From positions 17,497 to 81,496 of the forward strand of contig JAPFDH010000077.1 in NCBI GenBank assembly GCA_026169045.1: DNA of 64,000 nt, in the 5' to 3' direction. Origin of the DNA: Lachnospiraceae bacterium (GTDB lineage: Bacteria; Bacillota; Clostridia; Lachnospirales; Lachnospiraceae). Shown piece by piece: positions 43,418-53,364 of the stretch. The notes below the pieces were generated by a model. It saw nothing but the letters and a program-made list of their open reading frames with translations. It made no database searches and was not told the DNA's origin. How positions within the stretch are numbered: the first letter of the stretch is position 1; each line of letters opens with the position of its first letter. Both the position numbers and the translations under genes were made by a program.

Positions 43418-45124
43418 TCAAAAAGCACGGAATCTGTTATATCGATTTTCTGTCAGTTCTTCTTCTGTCATAGATCCATATCGATTTAAAAATCTTCTGA
43501 TTTTTTCATCTAAATCCTGGCAAAGACCGGAAAGAGTTTCCATGGATGCCGGTACTTCTTCATGGATAATCTCTTCAATTACACCAAGATCTTTTAAATC
43601 TGCTGCTGTAATTTTCATTACCTGTGCAGCATCTGCCGCCCGATTGGAATCTTTCCATAAAATAGAAGCAAATCCTTCCGGAGATAAAATAGAATAAATG
43701 GAATTTTCCAGCATCCATACTTCATTCGAAACAGCCATAGCCAGAGCACCTCCGCTGCCTCCTTCTCCTATAACAACCGAAAGAATCGGAACTTTAAGAG
43801 AAGATAATTCAAAAAGATTTCTGGCTATTGCTTCCCCTTGTCCCCGTTCTTCCGCATCCAAGCCGCAGAATGCGCCAGGGGTGTCTACAAAACAAATTAC
43901 AGGACGATGAAATTTTTCTGCTTCTTTCATAAGGCGTAAAGCTTTCCTATATCCATCGGGGGACGGCATACCAAAATTACACTTAATATTTTCCTTTGTA
44001 TTTTTTCCTTTTTGCTGGGCAATAACGGTTACCGGAATATCATGGAATCGTGCGATACCTCCTACAATAGCACCATCATCTTTAAAACAACGATCTCCAT
44101 GGAGTTCAATAAAATCAGAAAACAGTCCCTGAATATAATCCATACCTGTCGGACGATCCGCCATGCGTGACACCAAAACACGATCCCATGCGGACAATTC
44201 TGTTTTCTCTATTTGGACATTCGTATCAGAAAGTTCACGAGAAATGCGATCTTCTACCTCATCCAATAAAGTTTTTTTCGTTTGATGAAGCATTAAAATC
44301 TGCGTCAGAACTTCTTTCATCTCTTCTCTTTTTACGATTGCATCCACAAATCCATGTTCTACCAAAAACTCAGATCTCTGAAATCCAGCAGGAAGTTTCT
44401 GCCGTATGGTTTGTTCGATAACACGGGGACCTGCAAATCCAATTAAGGCATTTGGTTCAGCCAAAATAATATCTCCCAGCATAGCAAAGCTGGCAGTTAC
44501 GCCTCCGGTAGTGGGGTCTGTTAATACAATGACTGAGAGAAGACCGGCATCGCTGTGCCGCTTCAACGCCGCTGATGTTTTTGCCATCTGCATCAGAGAA
44601 ATCATTCCCTCCTGCATTCTGGCTCCTCCGGAACAGGTAAATAGAATAATGGGAAGCTTTTTCTCTGTTGCGCGCTCCACTGCTCTTGTAATTTTTTCTC
44701 CCACATTATGTCCCATGCTTCCCATGAAAAAACGGGCATCCATGACACCGAGAACGGTTGAAAAACCATTTATTTTCACTGTACCGGTAACGACGGCTTC
44801 ATTCAATGATGTTCGCGCCTGCACGTCATTCCATTTTTTTTCATATCCCGGAAAAGATAACGGATTGGAACATCCCATTTCTTTATCCCATTCTTCAAAA
44901 CTTCCGATATCTGCCAGACTCTCGATTCTGCGATATGCGTGCATACGAAAATATCCATTACACTTTGGGCAAATATAATAATTTCGAATGACATCTTCTG
45001 TATAAATCGCTTTTCCACATTTATTGCACTTGCGCCATAATCCGGCAGGAACCTCCGGCTCTTTTCCGTCTGCTTCTGGTGTCGCAGGAATATGAACCCT
45101 TTTTCTGAATAAATCCTTAATCAT
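43418..45124 (-). CDS. accDA: Fused acetyl-CoA carboxylase carboxyltransferase beta-alpha (AccDA)
   Basis: Transfers the carboxyl group from biotin to acetyl-CoA to make malonyl-CoA. One 568-residue chain carries both subunits usually encoded by two genes. The N-terminal half is AccD, with a four-cysteine zinc ribbon (CNKCGK and CPKCNGY, residues about 34-56) and GGARMQEGMISLMQMAK (near 165). The C-terminal half from about residue 290 is AccA, with RMADRPTGMDYI, AIVGGIARF, DTPGAFCG and IGEGGSGGALA. It overlaps accC by 8 bp. Confidence 0.95.
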   Translation of the reverse strand: MIKDLFRKRVHIPATPEADGKEPEVPAGLWRKCNKCGKAIYTEDVIRNYYICPKCNGYFRMHAYRRIESLADIGSFEEWDKEMGCSNPLSFPGYEKKWNDVQARTSLNEAVVTGTVKINGFSTVLGVMDARFFMGSMGHNVGEKITRAVERATEKKLPIILFTCSGGARMQEGMISLMQMAKTSAALKRHSDAGLLSVIVLTDPTTGGVTASFAMLGDIILAEPNALIGFAGPRVIEQTIRQKLPAGFQRSEFLVEHGFVDAIVKREEMKEVLTQILMLHQTKKTLLDEVEDRISRELSDTNVQIEKTELSAWDRVLVSRMADRPTGMDYIQGLFSDFIELHGDRCFKDDGAIVGGIARFHDIPVTVIAQQKGKNTKENIKCNFGMPSPDGYRKALRLMKEAEKFHRPVICFVDTPGAFCGLDAEERGQGEAIARNLFELSSLKVPILSVVIGEGGSGGALAMAVSNEVWMLENSIYSILSPEGFASILWKDSNRAADAAQVMKITAADLKDLGVIEEIIHEEVPASMETLSGLCQDLDEKIRRFLNRYGSMTEEELTENRYNRFRAF

Positions 45125-46460
45125 CGAAATTCTCCTCTATAAATCCCGTGTCAATATGTCCTGATTGGAATTTTTCATGTTCCAAAATACTAAATTGAAA
45201 GTCTACATTTGTGGTGACTCCCTCTACAATTACTTCTCCTAATGCACTCATCATTTTTCGTATTGCACTGGGACGGTCCACATCATGTACCATCAATTTT
45301 CCAATCATGGAATCGTAAAAAGGCGGGATCTGATAACCACTATAAATAGCCGAATCCACTCTTATCCCATTTCCTCCAGGGAAATGAAGGCTTGTCACCG
45401 TACCGGGACAAGGCATAAAATGACGGGACGGATCCTCTGCATTGATCCTGCATTCAATTGCATGCCCACGGATCACCACATCTTCCTGACAAAACGATAA
45501 TTTTTCTCCGGAAGCAATTCGAATCTGTTCTTTAATCAGATCCAGTCCGGTGACCATTTCAGTCACTCCATGTTCCACCTGAATTCTGGTATTCATTTCA
45601 ATAAAATAATAGTGATTGTGTTTATCCAGCAAAAATTCGATTGTACCTGCATTCACATATCCGGCAGCCTTCGCAGCTTTTACCGCTGCTTCTCCCATTT
45701 CTTTTCTCAGTTTTGGTGAAAGAATGGCACAGGGAGATTCTTCAATTAATTTTTGATGCCGTCTCTGAATGGAACAGTCACGTTCTCCCAGATGTACCAC
45801 ATTGCCATATTCATCGGCTAAAATTTGAAATTCAATATGGCGTGGATTTTCCACATACCGTTCCAGATACATGGTGTCATCAGAAAATCCACTGATTGAT
45901 TCCCTCTGCGCATTCAGAAAGTGGGTTTCAAATTCCTCAGCATTTCTGGCAATTCGCATTCCTTTCCCGCCGCCTCCACTGGCTGCTTTAATCATAATCG
46001 GATATCCGATTGTCTCTGCCATTTTCTTACCGGTTTCCACATCATAAACAGGCTCTCTGGTTCCGGGAACCACCGGTACACCGGCAGCAATCATGGTATT
46101 TCGTGCCATTGATTTATTACCCATCCGTTCAATCACTTCAGCAGATGGACCAATAAACTTAATATTGCATTTTTCACAAAGTGTTACAAATTTACTGTTT
46201 TCCGATAGAAAACCAAACCCCGGATGAATTGCGTCTGCCTTCGTTGCAACGGTGGCACTTAAAATACTTTCCATATTCAGATAACTTTCCGACGATGCCG
46301 CAGGACCAATGCAGATCGCCTCATCCGCCAGCATAGCATGGAGAGAATCCTTGTCTGCTTCCGAATAGACGGCCACAGTAGCAATTCCCATTTCCCGACA
46401 GGCCCGGATAATCCGTACGGCAATCTCGCCTCTATTTGCAATTAATATCTTATGAAACAT
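45117..46460 (-). CDS. accC: Acetyl-CoA carboxylase biotin carboxylase subunit
   Basis: ATP-grasp enzyme carboxylating the biotin of AccB. The 447-residue length is standard. Motifs: ILIANRGEIAVRIIRACRE at the N-terminus, the glycine-rich ATP loop KAASGGGGKGMR (near residues 159-170), EFQILADEYGNVVHLGERDCS (near 209), and FIEMNTRIQVEHGVTE (near 285), where the usual VEHPVTE reads VEHGVTE. It follows fabZ by 44 bp and overlaps accDA. Confidence 0.96.
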   Translation of the reverse strand: MFHKILIANRGEIAVRIIRACREMGIATVAVYSEADKDSLHAMLADEAICIGPAASSESYLNMESILSATVATKADAIHPGFGFLSENSKFVTLCEKCNIKFIGPSAEVIERMGNKSMARNTMIAAGVPVVPGTREPVYDVETGKKMAETIGYPIMIKAASGGGGKGMRIARNAEEFETHFLNAQRESISGFSDDTMYLERYVENPRHIEFQILADEYGNVVHLGERDCSIQRRHQKLIEESPCAILSPKLRKEMGEAAVKAAKAAGYVNAGTIEFLLDKHNHYYFIEMNTRIQVEHGVTEMVTGLDLIKEQIRIASGEKLSFCQEDVVIRGHAIECRINAEDPSRHFMPCPGTVTSLHFPGGNGIRVDSAIYSGYQIPPFYDSMIGKLMVHDVDRPSAIRKMMSALGEVIVEGVTTNVDFQFSILEHEKFQSGHIDTGFIEENFDD

Positions 46461-46504
46461 ACTGCCTTCCTTCTGCCGCTCCTGCGGCCAATTCTATCAT
46501 TCTG

Positions 46505-46927
46505 TTATCCCACCATAAACGTTAATTCCGCACTGACTGCCACTTTTCCGTCTACGGTAGCCACTGCTTTTCCGATACCTACAGGTCCTTTTTGACGGAT
46601 GATTTCACACCCCAGACGAAGTTTATCTCCCGGTACCACTTTTTTTCTGAATTTAGCCTTATCAATTCCGCCAAAATAAGCTACTTTTCCTTTGTTTTCT
46701 TCAACACTCAAAATTGCCACAGCTCCCACCTGCGCCAATGCTTCAATAATTAAAACACCTGGCATTACCGGTTCCTGTGGGAAATGACCACGGAAAAATT
46801 CTTCACGAAATGTCACACATTTGTATCCAACTGCGCGTACACCCGGATCATAGTCTTCTATATAATCGATCAGCAAAAATGGATGTCTATGAGGAATAAT
46901 CGCTTCAATTTCCTTAATACCCAACAT
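46505..46927 (-). CDS. fabZ: 3-hydroxyacyl-ACP dehydratase FabZ
   Basis: Dehydrates beta-hydroxyacyl-ACP in the elongation cycle. The 140-residue hot-dog-fold protein shows [11 protein letters not shown] (catalytic histidine near residue 15) and [20 protein letters not shown] (catalytic glutamate near 62). Lies between accB and accC, the usual clostridial order. Fully typical. Confidence 0.96.
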   Translation of the reverse strand: MLGIKEIEAIIPHRHPFLLIDYIEDYDPGVRAVGYKCVTFREEFFRGHFPQEPVMPGVLIIEALAQVGAVAILSVEENKGKVAYFGGIDKAKFRKKVVPGDKLRLGCEIIRQKGPVGIGKAVATVDGKVAVSAELTFMVG

Positions 46928-46980
46928 AATAATCTGACTCCTTTTCTCTTTTAAATGTATTTCATTTATATGAGTGATTT

Positions 46981-47472
46981 TTATAATCCCTGTTTTGCAA
47001 TACGGAACAAAGGCTGACCATATTCCACTACTTGTTTGTTTTCTACCAAAACAGCAGCCACAACTCCATCATATTCACTCTCAATTTCATTCATCAGTTT
47101 CATCGCTTCCACAATACCAACGACCTGACCTTTTTTGACCACATCTCCCACTTTCACAAATGGTTCCCCATCTTCTGATGGTGCACAATAAAATGTTCCA
47201 ACCAAAGGAGCTGTGATCACTTCATCCGGTTCTCCAAACAAAGAGGTATCATCTGCTTTTGGGGTATCTGTTGTTGATGAATCAGCGGCTACAATTTTTG
47301 TCATCACCGGTTCGGATACTGCTGTCATACTATTTCCGGCAGTATTGGAAACCATCATAACTTCTTTTTCTTTCTTCAGAGTTACCTTCATATTTCCTTC
47401 TTCCAGCTTAAACTCCGTCAATTCTGAGCCAGAAACCAATTTAATTAATTTCTCAATTTCTTTGATATCCAT
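46981..47472 (-). CDS. accB: Biotin carboxyl carrier protein of acetyl-CoA carboxylase
   Basis: Carries the biotin prosthetic group between AccC and AccDA. Of 163 residues, the first about 30 form an N-terminal helix region ([12 protein letters not shown]), followed by a flexible Thr/Ser/Asp-rich linker (about 40-85) and the C-terminal biotinyl domain with the biotin lysine in [11 protein letters not shown] (near residue 129). Lies between fabF and fabZ. Confidence 0.95.
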   Translation of the reverse strand: MDIKEIEKLIKLVSGSELTEFKLEEGNMKVTLKKEKEVMMVSNTAGNSMTAVSEPVMTKIVAADSSTTDTPKADDTSLFGEPDEVITAPLVGTFYCAPSEDGEPFVKVGDVVKKGQVVGIVEAMKLMNEIESEYDGVVAAVLVENKQVVEYGQPLFRIAKQGL

Positions 47473-47514
47473 GATTCAATCCTTTCTGTTGATACAATGG
47501 GGACAATTTCCGTT

Positions 47515-48750
47515 TCAATCTTCATATTTTTTTACAAGAAGACTGGCATTATGTCCTCCAAATCCTAAAGAATTGCTGATTGCATAGCGAACATCCATAT
47601 GCACAGGACCGTTTGTAACATAATCCAGATCACACTCTTCATCCGGTACCTGATATCCTACAGTGGAATGAATATATCCTTCTTCAATTGACTTTACACA
47701 TGTGATAAATTCTACTCCGCCGGCGGCTCCAAGTAAATGACCAATCATTGATTTTGTGGAATTCACCTTTACATCATAAGCATGCTCACCAAGAGCCAGT
47801 TTGATTGCCTTGGTTTCAAACAAATCATTATGATGTGTGCTGGTTCCATGGGCATTCACATAATCAATATCTTCCGGCTGAATACCAGCCTCTTTTATTG
47901 CTTCTGTCATAGCTCGTGCGGCACCGCTTCCATCTTCAATCGGTGAAGTGATATGATATGCATCACAGGTAGCACCATATCCAACCACTTCAGCATAAAT
48001 CTTTGCGCCTCTGGCTTTTGCATGTTCCAATGATTCCAGAACCACCACACCGGCTCCTTCTCCCATGACAAAACCGCTTCTTTCTTTATCAAAAGGAATC
48101 GATGCCCTGGAAACATCTTCATTTTCTGTCAGGGCTGTCAGAGCGGAAAATCCGGCTACACCAATAGGTGTAATAGAACTTTCTGTTCCTCCGGCCACCA
48201 TAACGTCCACTTCTCCATGCTGAATGGAACGATATGCTTCTCCAATGGAATGGGTTCCTGTCGCACACGCTGTTACAACATTGATGTTCTTTCCTCTCAG
48301 TCCAAACTGAATCCCCACATTTCCTGCTGCCATATTACAAATCATCAAAGGAACCAATAATGGATTGACACGGTTCGGGCCTTTTGTTAACAGTTTTTCA
48401 TGTTCCCGTTCCGTTGCCTGCAGACTGCCGATACCAGATCCTATGCTTACACCTACACGGAAAGGATCTTCGTTTTCCATATTGATTCCCGCATCACAAA
48501 GAGCTTCTTTTGCTGCTGCTACAGCATACTGGGAAAACAATTCCATTCTTCTGGCTGCTTTCACATCCATATATTCCTTTGCGACAAAACCTTTTACTTC
48601 CGCAGCAATATGCACTTTATAACCTTCTGTATCAAATTTGGTAATCGGTCCGATACCGACTTTTTCTTCTTTAATGCTATTCCAAAACTCTTCTACACTA
48701 TTTCCGATAGGAGTAATTGCTCCCATTCCCGTTACTACCACTCGTTTCAT
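47515..48750 (-). CDS. fabF: 3-oxoacyl-ACP synthase II FabF
   Basis: Condensing enzyme of the elongation cycle. The 411-residue thiolase-fold protein has the Cys-His-His triad: TACATGTHSIGEA (cysteine near residue 162), NAHGTSTHHND (near 301) and MIGHLLGAAGG (near 338). It begins 24 bp after fabG. Normal length and motifs. Confidence 0.96.
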   Translation of the reverse strand: MKRVVVTGMGAITPIGNSVEEFWNSIKEEKVGIGPITKFDTEGYKVHIAAEVKGFVAKEYMDVKAARRMELFSQYAVAAAKEALCDAGINMENEDPFRVGVSIGSGIGSLQATEREHEKLLTKGPNRVNPLLVPLMICNMAAGNVGIQFGLRGKNINVVTACATGTHSIGEAYRSIQHGEVDVMVAGGTESSITPIGVAGFSALTALTENEDVSRASIPFDKERSGFVMGEGAGVVVLESLEHAKARGAKIYAEVVGYGATCDAYHITSPIEDGSGAARAMTEAIKEAGIQPEDIDYVNAHGTSTHHNDLFETKAIKLALGEHAYDVKVNSTKSMIGHLLGAAGGVEFITCVKSIEEGYIHSTVGYQVPDEECDLDYVTNGPVHMDVRYAISNSLGFGGHNASLLVKKYED

Positions 48751-48774
48751 CTGTGGACTCTCCTCTCTGTTCCA

Positions 48775-49515
48775 TTACATAGCCATACCGCCATCGACAC
48801 AAATGACCTGGCCTGTGATATAATCTGCCTTTTCTGATGCCAAAAATGCTGCCATTTGCGCAATGTCTTCTGGTTTACCAAAATGTCCTAATGGTATCTG
48901 TGCTGTCGCAGCAGTTTTTACAGAATCCGAAAGAACATCCGTCATTTCCGTCTGGATAAATCCCGGAGCAATGGCATTTACCGTAATATGCCGACTGGCA
49001 AGTTCTCTGGCTGCTGACTTTGTAAGACCAATAATACCTGCTTTCGATGCCGAATAATTTGTCTGTCCTGCATTTCCCATTACACCGGATACAGAAGAAA
49101 TGTTAATAATTTTTCCGTATTTCTGCTTCAACATCTGTCTGGAAGCAAATTTCATACACTGAAATGCGCCTTTCAGGTTTGTAGAAATTACCGCATCAAA
49201 TTCTTCTTCTTTCATTTTCATCATTAAGTTATCTTTTGTTATTCCGGCGTTATTTACCAAAATATCAATACGGCCATATTTTTTTATCACATCGGATATA
49301 AACGTTTCACAAGCAGAGAAATCAGCTACATTACATTGCATGGCTTCTGCTCTTCCGCCGTTTTCAGAAATTTCTGCCACGACACTTTTGGCTTTTTCGG
49401 CAGAACCATTATAATTGATAATGACAATGGCCCCTTCCTTAGCAAATTGTTTGGCAATCGCTCTTCCGATTCCACGGCTGGCACCTGTCACAATAGCAAC
49501 TTTATCTTTTAACAT
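48775..49515 (-). CDS. fabG: 3-oxoacyl-ACP reductase FabG
   Basis: NADPH-dependent SDR reductase. The start at 49515 ([11 protein letters not shown]) has AGAGAGGAAA upstream; the longer frame to 49581 would run into fabD. The 246-residue protein shows [13 protein letters not shown] (residues about 9-21), [11 protein letters not shown] (near 86), the catalytic serine in [10 protein letters not shown] and the YSASKAG tyrosine-lysine pair (near 151), and [10 protein letters not shown]. It lies 13 bp after fabD. Confidence 0.96.
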   Translation of the reverse strand: MLKDKVAIVTGASRGIGRAIAKQFAKEGAIVIINYNGSAEKAKSVVAEISENGGRAEAMQCNVADFSACETFISDVIKKYGRIDILVNNAGITKDNLMMKMKEEEFDAVISTNLKGAFQCMKFASRQMLKQKYGKIINISSVSGVMGNAGQTNYSASKAGIIGLTKSAARELASRHITVNAIAPGFIQTEMTDVLSDSVKTAATAQIPLGHFGKPEDIAQMAAFLASEKADYITGQVICVDGGMAM

Positions 49516-49528
49516 ATAAATTTCCTCT

Positions 49529-50452
49529 CTAATTCTGCAATTTTTCCATAAGTGTTTCCAAATCAGCAGGCGTTTCAACATGATATGCGGTTACATTTCG
49601 ATCAATTTTCTTTAAGAATCCGTTCAATGTTTTTCCCGGTCCGATTTCAATAAAAGTATCAATTCCATCGGCAATCATTGTTTCCATATCCTGCTGCCAG
49701 CGGACAGAACTATAAATTTGTTTCATCAATAATTCTTTGATTTCCTCTTTATTTCTCACATATTCACCTGTCACATTGGTTGCATATGGAATTTGGGGTG
49801 TGCTAAGTTCAATATCAGACAAAACTTCTCCCAATTTTTCTCCTGCATGAAACAGCATTTGAGAATGAAACGGTCCGGATACATTAAGCAGAACACACCG
49901 TTTTGCTCCCGCTTCTTTTAATTGTTGACAAGCTATGTCGACTGCTTCCTTTTCTCCGGATATTACAATTTGTCCGGGACAATTGTAATTGGCAATCTGC
50001 ACGCCATTGATTTCCTTCAGAACCATTTCAATGGTAGCTGCATCAAGAGCCAGAATAGCTGCCATTGTACCAAGCCCTGCCGGAACTTCCTGTTCCATAA
50101 GAATTCCTCTGTGCCGAACGGTTGTAATTGCATCTTCCATGCGCATTGCTCCTGCCGCAACTAATGCACAATACTCACCCAAACTAAGGCCGGCAGCGGC
50201 ATCCGGTGTAATTCCTTTTTCCAAAAGAACAGCCATGATAGCCAGACTTGTTGTAACCAGAGCACATTGTGTATATTCTGTTTTATCCAGCCATTCATTT
50301 TCTTCGAAACATAATTTTTTCATATCTAAATTAAGAAGTTCACTGGCACGGTCGAAAATCTCTTTTGAAATCGGATATGTCTCATAAAACTCTTTACCCA
50401 TTCCCGCTTTCTGTGAACCCTGACCAGGAAAAATAAACCCTATCTTGCTCAT
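49529..50452 (-). CDS. fabD: Malonyl-CoA:ACP transacylase FabD
   Basis: Loads malonyl groups onto ACP. The 307-residue protein has [14 protein letters not shown] at the start, the nucleophile serine in [11 protein letters not shown] (near residue 90), and [10 protein letters not shown] with the catalytic histidine (near 200). Lies between acpP and fabG; a hairpin in the 100 bp gap after acpP probably reduces transcription into fabD and the following genes relative to acpP. Confidence 0.95.
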   Translation of the reverse strand: MSKIGFIFPGQGSQKAGMGKEFYETYPISKEIFDRASELLNLDMKKLCFEENEWLDKTEYTQCALVTTSLAIMAVLLEKGITPDAAAGLSLGEYCALVAAGAMRMEDAITTVRHRGILMEQEVPAGLGTMAAILALDAATIEMVLKEINGVQIANYNCPGQIVISGEKEAVDIACQQLKEAGAKRCVLLNVSGPFHSQMLFHAGEKLGEVLSDIELSTPQIPYATNVTGEYVRNKEEIKELLMKQIYSSVRWQQDMETMIADGIDTFIEIGPGKTLNGFLKKIDRNVTAYHVETPADLETLMEKLQN

Positions 50453-50494
50453 TGATTATCTCCATTTCTGTTCTGAACTATATTTTCAGTAGAT

Positions 50495-50527
50495 AAGGGG
50501 ACACACGGTTCAAACGCATGTCCCCTT
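50495..50527 (-). terminator. Intra-operon hairpin between acpP and fabD
   Basis: Minus-strand AAGGGGACA (50527-50519) pairs with TGTCCCCTT (50503-50495) around a 15 nt loop. A short ATCTA tail follows, not a strong U-run, so it is likely a partial terminator or an mRNA end stabiliser for acpP. Confidence 0.5.
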
Positions 50528-50552
50528 TTCACGGACTGATTTTTATAAGATA

Positions 50553-50786
50553 TTATTCTTCTGCTCCGTTTTCCTTCAAATATGCAACCACCTGTCCAAC
50601 GGTCTGCAACTTTCCGGCATCTTCTGTCGGAATAGAAATATTAAATGTGTCTTCCATCTGCATTACCATTTCCATAATATCCAGAGAATCTGCTCCCAAA
50701 TCATCAATGAATGAAGTTTCTTCTGTAATAGTTTCAGCATCCACATTTAACTGTTCTGCTACGATTTCTTTTAATTGTTCTAACAT
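50553..50786 (-). CDS. acpP: Acyl carrier protein
   Basis: Small acidic carrier of growing acyl chains. The 77-residue protein has the phosphopantetheine serine in [15 protein letters not shown] (serine near residue 37). It is the second gene of the operon, 112 bp after fabH, and AGAGGAGA precedes the ATG. Confidence 0.97.
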   Translation of the reverse strand: MLEQLKEIVAEQLNVDAETITEETSFIDDLGADSLDIMEMVMQMEDTFNISIPTEDAGKLQTVGQVVAYLKENGAEE

Positions 50787-50898
50787 ATCTCTCCTCTTTC
50801 CGTGCTCTCAGCACCCATTATTATTCAACAGATTAATCTGCTTTTCACTGTTTTATTTCTTTGTTTTATAAACATCGAAATATTTTTATTTCTGCTGC

Positions 50899-51861
50899 TT
50901 ACCAGGTTAAAAGTGTAGCTCCCCAGGTAAGACCGGCACCAAAACCTGCCAATACCATTTTCTCTCCCCGCCGCAATATATTTTTGCGATTCATTTCATC
51001 CAAAAGGATGGGAATACTGGCAGCAGATGTATTTCCGTATTCAGAAAGATTGACCGGAAAGCGTTCCATGGAAACATGCAGTCGTTTTGCCACAGAAGAT
51101 AAGATTCTTTCGTTGGCCTGATGGAGCAGATAATGATCAATCTGGTCTGCATCGATATTTGCCTGTTCCAATAGTTCTTTGATTGCTTCCGGGACTTTTC
51201 TTACAGCAAATTTGAAAACTTCCTGGCCATCCATAATCATATGAGAATTTTTGACTGGACGTTTTCCCCATCGATTCTCCATAATCCGGCCATCGCAGGA
51301 AATAATTTCTCCATTACTGCCGTCCGATCCCATGACTATCGATTCAATTCCTGTCTCGTCTTTTGTGACCACTGCAGCGCCGGCACCATCACCAAATAAA
51401 ATACATGTGCTGCGATCCTCCCAGTTTACTGTTTTTGACATGGTTTCACTTCCAACGATTAAAGCTGTTTCCACTATTCCGCTTTTTATAAAAGCATGAG
51501 CAGTATTCAAACCATATATAAACCCAGAGCAGGCTGCATTCAGATCATAACAGGTACAATGATTATTCCCTATGGATTTTTGTACCATTGCTGCTGTATT
51601 AGGAAAAATTTCATCTGCAGTGGATGTCGCTACAATAATCAGATCAATCGATTGCGGTGAAATATTGGCATTTTCAATTGCCCGTTGTGCTGCTTTTACA
51701 GCCATGGCAGTTGTGCCTTCTCCCGTATCAATATGACGTCTGTGAATACCGGTACGTTCCCGGATCCATTCATCCGATGTATCCAAAAACTGTGTCAGAT
51801 CTTCATTGGTCACTATATGTTCCGGTGCATAACACCCCGTTCCTATAATTCGTGTTGTCAT
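50899..51861 (-). CDS. fabH: 3-oxoacyl-ACP synthase III FabH
   Basis: Starts fatty-acid chains by condensing an acyl-CoA with malonyl-ACP. The 320-residue protein carries the catalytic cysteine in NAACSGFIYGL (near residue 110), histidine in LLHQANERI (near 246) and the asparagine in SEYGNTSAASIP (near 276). It is the first gene of the fab operon, directly under the FabT-type operators. Confidence 0.96.
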   Translation of the reverse strand: MTTRIIGTGCYAPEHIVTNEDLTQFLDTSDEWIRERTGIHRRHIDTGEGTTAMAVKAAQRAIENANISPQSIDLIIVATSTADEIFPNTAAMVQKSIGNNHCTCYDLNAACSGFIYGLNTAHAFIKSGIVETALIVGSETMSKTVNWEDRSTCILFGDGAGAAVVTKDETGIESIVMGSDGSNGEIISCDGRIMENRWGKRPVKNSHMIMDGQEVFKFAVRKVPEAIKELLEQANIDADQIDHYLLHQANERILSSVAKRLHVSMERFPVNLSEYGNTSAASIPILLDEMNRKNILRRGEKMVLAGFGAGLTWGATLLTW

Positions 51862-51992
51862 TTTTTTATCCTGCCATTTTTATACTTTTCCGAATTATCA
51901 CGAACTCTTCAAGATTGATTTTACTGTATTCTTGAGAGTTTTTCTTCCGCTGATTCTGCTTCATTCCAAATCAGTTTGGAAGCCGTTTAATT

Positions 51993-52038
51993 ACTTTGAC
52001 TTTCAAAGTATATAACAAGATACTTTGAAAGTCAATGT
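51993..52038 (-). promoter_or_regulatory. fab operon promoter with two FabT-type operators
   Basis: Minus-strand TTGACT (52035-52030) and TATACT (52012-52007) have a 17 bp spacer. A perfect 17 bp palindrome ACTTTGACTTTCAAAGT (51993-52009) overlaps the -10 and start region, and a near-palindrome ACTTTGAAAGTCAATGT (52022-52038) overlaps the -35. Both follow the TTTGA-N3-TCAAA pattern known for FabT, the MarR-type fatty-acid repressor of Firmicutes. No fabT gene lies in the window. Confidence 0.78.
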
Positions 52039-52064
52039 ATTTTTAAAATTTATTTAAAATATAA

Positions 52065-52089
52065 TAACAGTTCAGCCATAGGGCTGTTA
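52065..52089 (-). terminator. Terminator of the NlpC/P60 gene
   Basis: Minus-strand TAACAG (52089-52084) pairs with CTGTTA (52070-52065), followed by TTATATTTTAAAT. Short stem, moderate support. Confidence 0.5.
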
Positions 52090-52092
52090 CTA

Positions 52093-53187
52093 TTAATCTC
52101 CCAGTACATTTCTCACAGTAATATATGGAATATAGTCCCAATTATCCATACAAATTCCTTTTTCTTCAGAAGCAGCATGAATGATTTTTCCTTTTCCCAT
52201 ATACATAGCCACATGCCCCACTCCTTCTGTAATTCCTCCATCCCGATATCCATGATAAAAAATAAGATCTCCCGGTTTCATTTCTGAAGGATTAATCGGT
52301 ACCCCATCTTCCGCCTGTTCTGCGGAAACCCGATGCAGCTGAATTCCGAATAGTTCATACAATCGCAATACAAATCCGGAACAGTCCACTCCTTCTCCTA
52401 AAGTTTCCCCTCCCCATACATATTCCCCGCCATAATACTTCCATGCTTCATTAATAAGGTCTTTACGTGTTTCAGAAATTGCTCCACTGTTATCATAAAA
52501 TATGGGAGATTCCAAATAATATCCGGACAGAGTCTGATCTTTTTTTACATATCCCTCCACGCCGGAACGAATACGAAGCTTCACCCAGTCTCCCCCGTCT
52601 TCGACCCACTCATAACGTTCTCCCATGGCAAGAGTCTGTATGATAGCAGAATCTTCCGACATTTCCTGATAACAGGGGATCTGCTCTATCTGCGGAATTA
52701 CAGAATTTATACAATATGACAAAGCCATTTCCTTTGCCTCTTCTCCTGACGCCACATATTCGCTGCGGACATATCCAAAATGTTCTTTAAACTGTATTTT
52801 GGTCCATGTGGCATTGGATTCGGAGGGATCAATTTCAAATCCGTACCCAGGAAGCATTTTTCCCACAGATGCGGAATAGGAATCGGGAGAAGAAAAAATG
52901 TCCACATACGTGCAATTTGTACGGATTACTCCCAAGTTTTTATAATGTTCCCATACTTCTTCTCTCGGATCTTTTTCTGCCTCCTTTGTTTCATTTTCCT
53001 GAGGTGCATAATCCGTGGTTGGTTCTTTTATCCATTCATCCGATGGTGCTGTTTCTTCCGGCATGGCTCTTGCCTGTCCATAAAGTGTTGTTGTAACAAT
53101 GCGTTCCCATATCATTGCTTCACAAATTACCGCGGCAATACAAATTACTATCGTAATTATTTTCTTTTTCCATTTTTTCTCTGTCAT
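52093..53187 (-). CDS. Secreted SH3-domain NlpC/P60 peptidoglycan endopeptidase
   Basis: Probable cell-wall gamma-D-glutamyl peptidase. The 364-residue protein has an N-terminal membrane anchor or signal (residues about 8-28), an acidic linker, two bacterial SH3-type regions (about 85-145 and 155-220), and a C-terminal NlpC/P60 domain from about 245. The catalytic cysteine is in GVDCSGFVLRLY, the histidines in GVGHVAMYMG and KIIHAASEEKG. Lies between the ribosome-maturation operon and the fab operon. Its own promoter was not clear, and some readthrough from ribF is possible. Confidence 0.9.
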   Translation of the reverse strand: MTEKKWKKKIITIVICIAAVICEAMIWERIVTTTLYGQARAMPEETAPSDEWIKEPTTDYAPQENETKEAEKDPREEVWEHYKNLGVIRTNCTYVDIFSSPDSYSASVGKMLPGYGFEIDPSESNATWTKIQFKEHFGYVRSEYVASGEEAKEMALSYCINSVIPQIEQIPCYQEMSEDSAIIQTLAMGERYEWVEDGGDWVKLRIRSGVEGYVKKDQTLSGYYLESPIFYDNSGAISETRKDLINEAWKYYGGEYVWGGETLGEGVDCSGFVLRLYELFGIQLHRVSAEQAEDGVPINPSEMKPGDLIFYHGYRDGGITEGVGHVAMYMGKGKIIHAASEEKGICMDNWDYIPYITVRNVLGD

Positions 53188-53230
53188 TCCATCTCTCCTT
53201 TTTATAAACGTTCCACATCTCCATCTTCAC

Positions 53231-53277
53231 AAAAAAAGAGGACTATGTAAAACATATCCATTTTACATATTCCTCTT
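53231..53277 (-). terminator. Terminator of the rimP-ribF operon
   Basis: Minus-strand stem AAGAGGAATATGTAAAA (53277-53261) with TTTTACATAGTCCTCTT (about 53254-53238), one mismatch, followed by TTTTTTTG. Strong intrinsic terminator about 90 bp after ribF. Confidence 0.85.
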
Positions 53278-53364
53278 ATCTTGCGTACATTACTGGTTTC
53301 CCATAGTTTTTCCTGATAGTATTTTATTACTCTTTCCTGCAATGTATGATGTATTTTTTGTATC

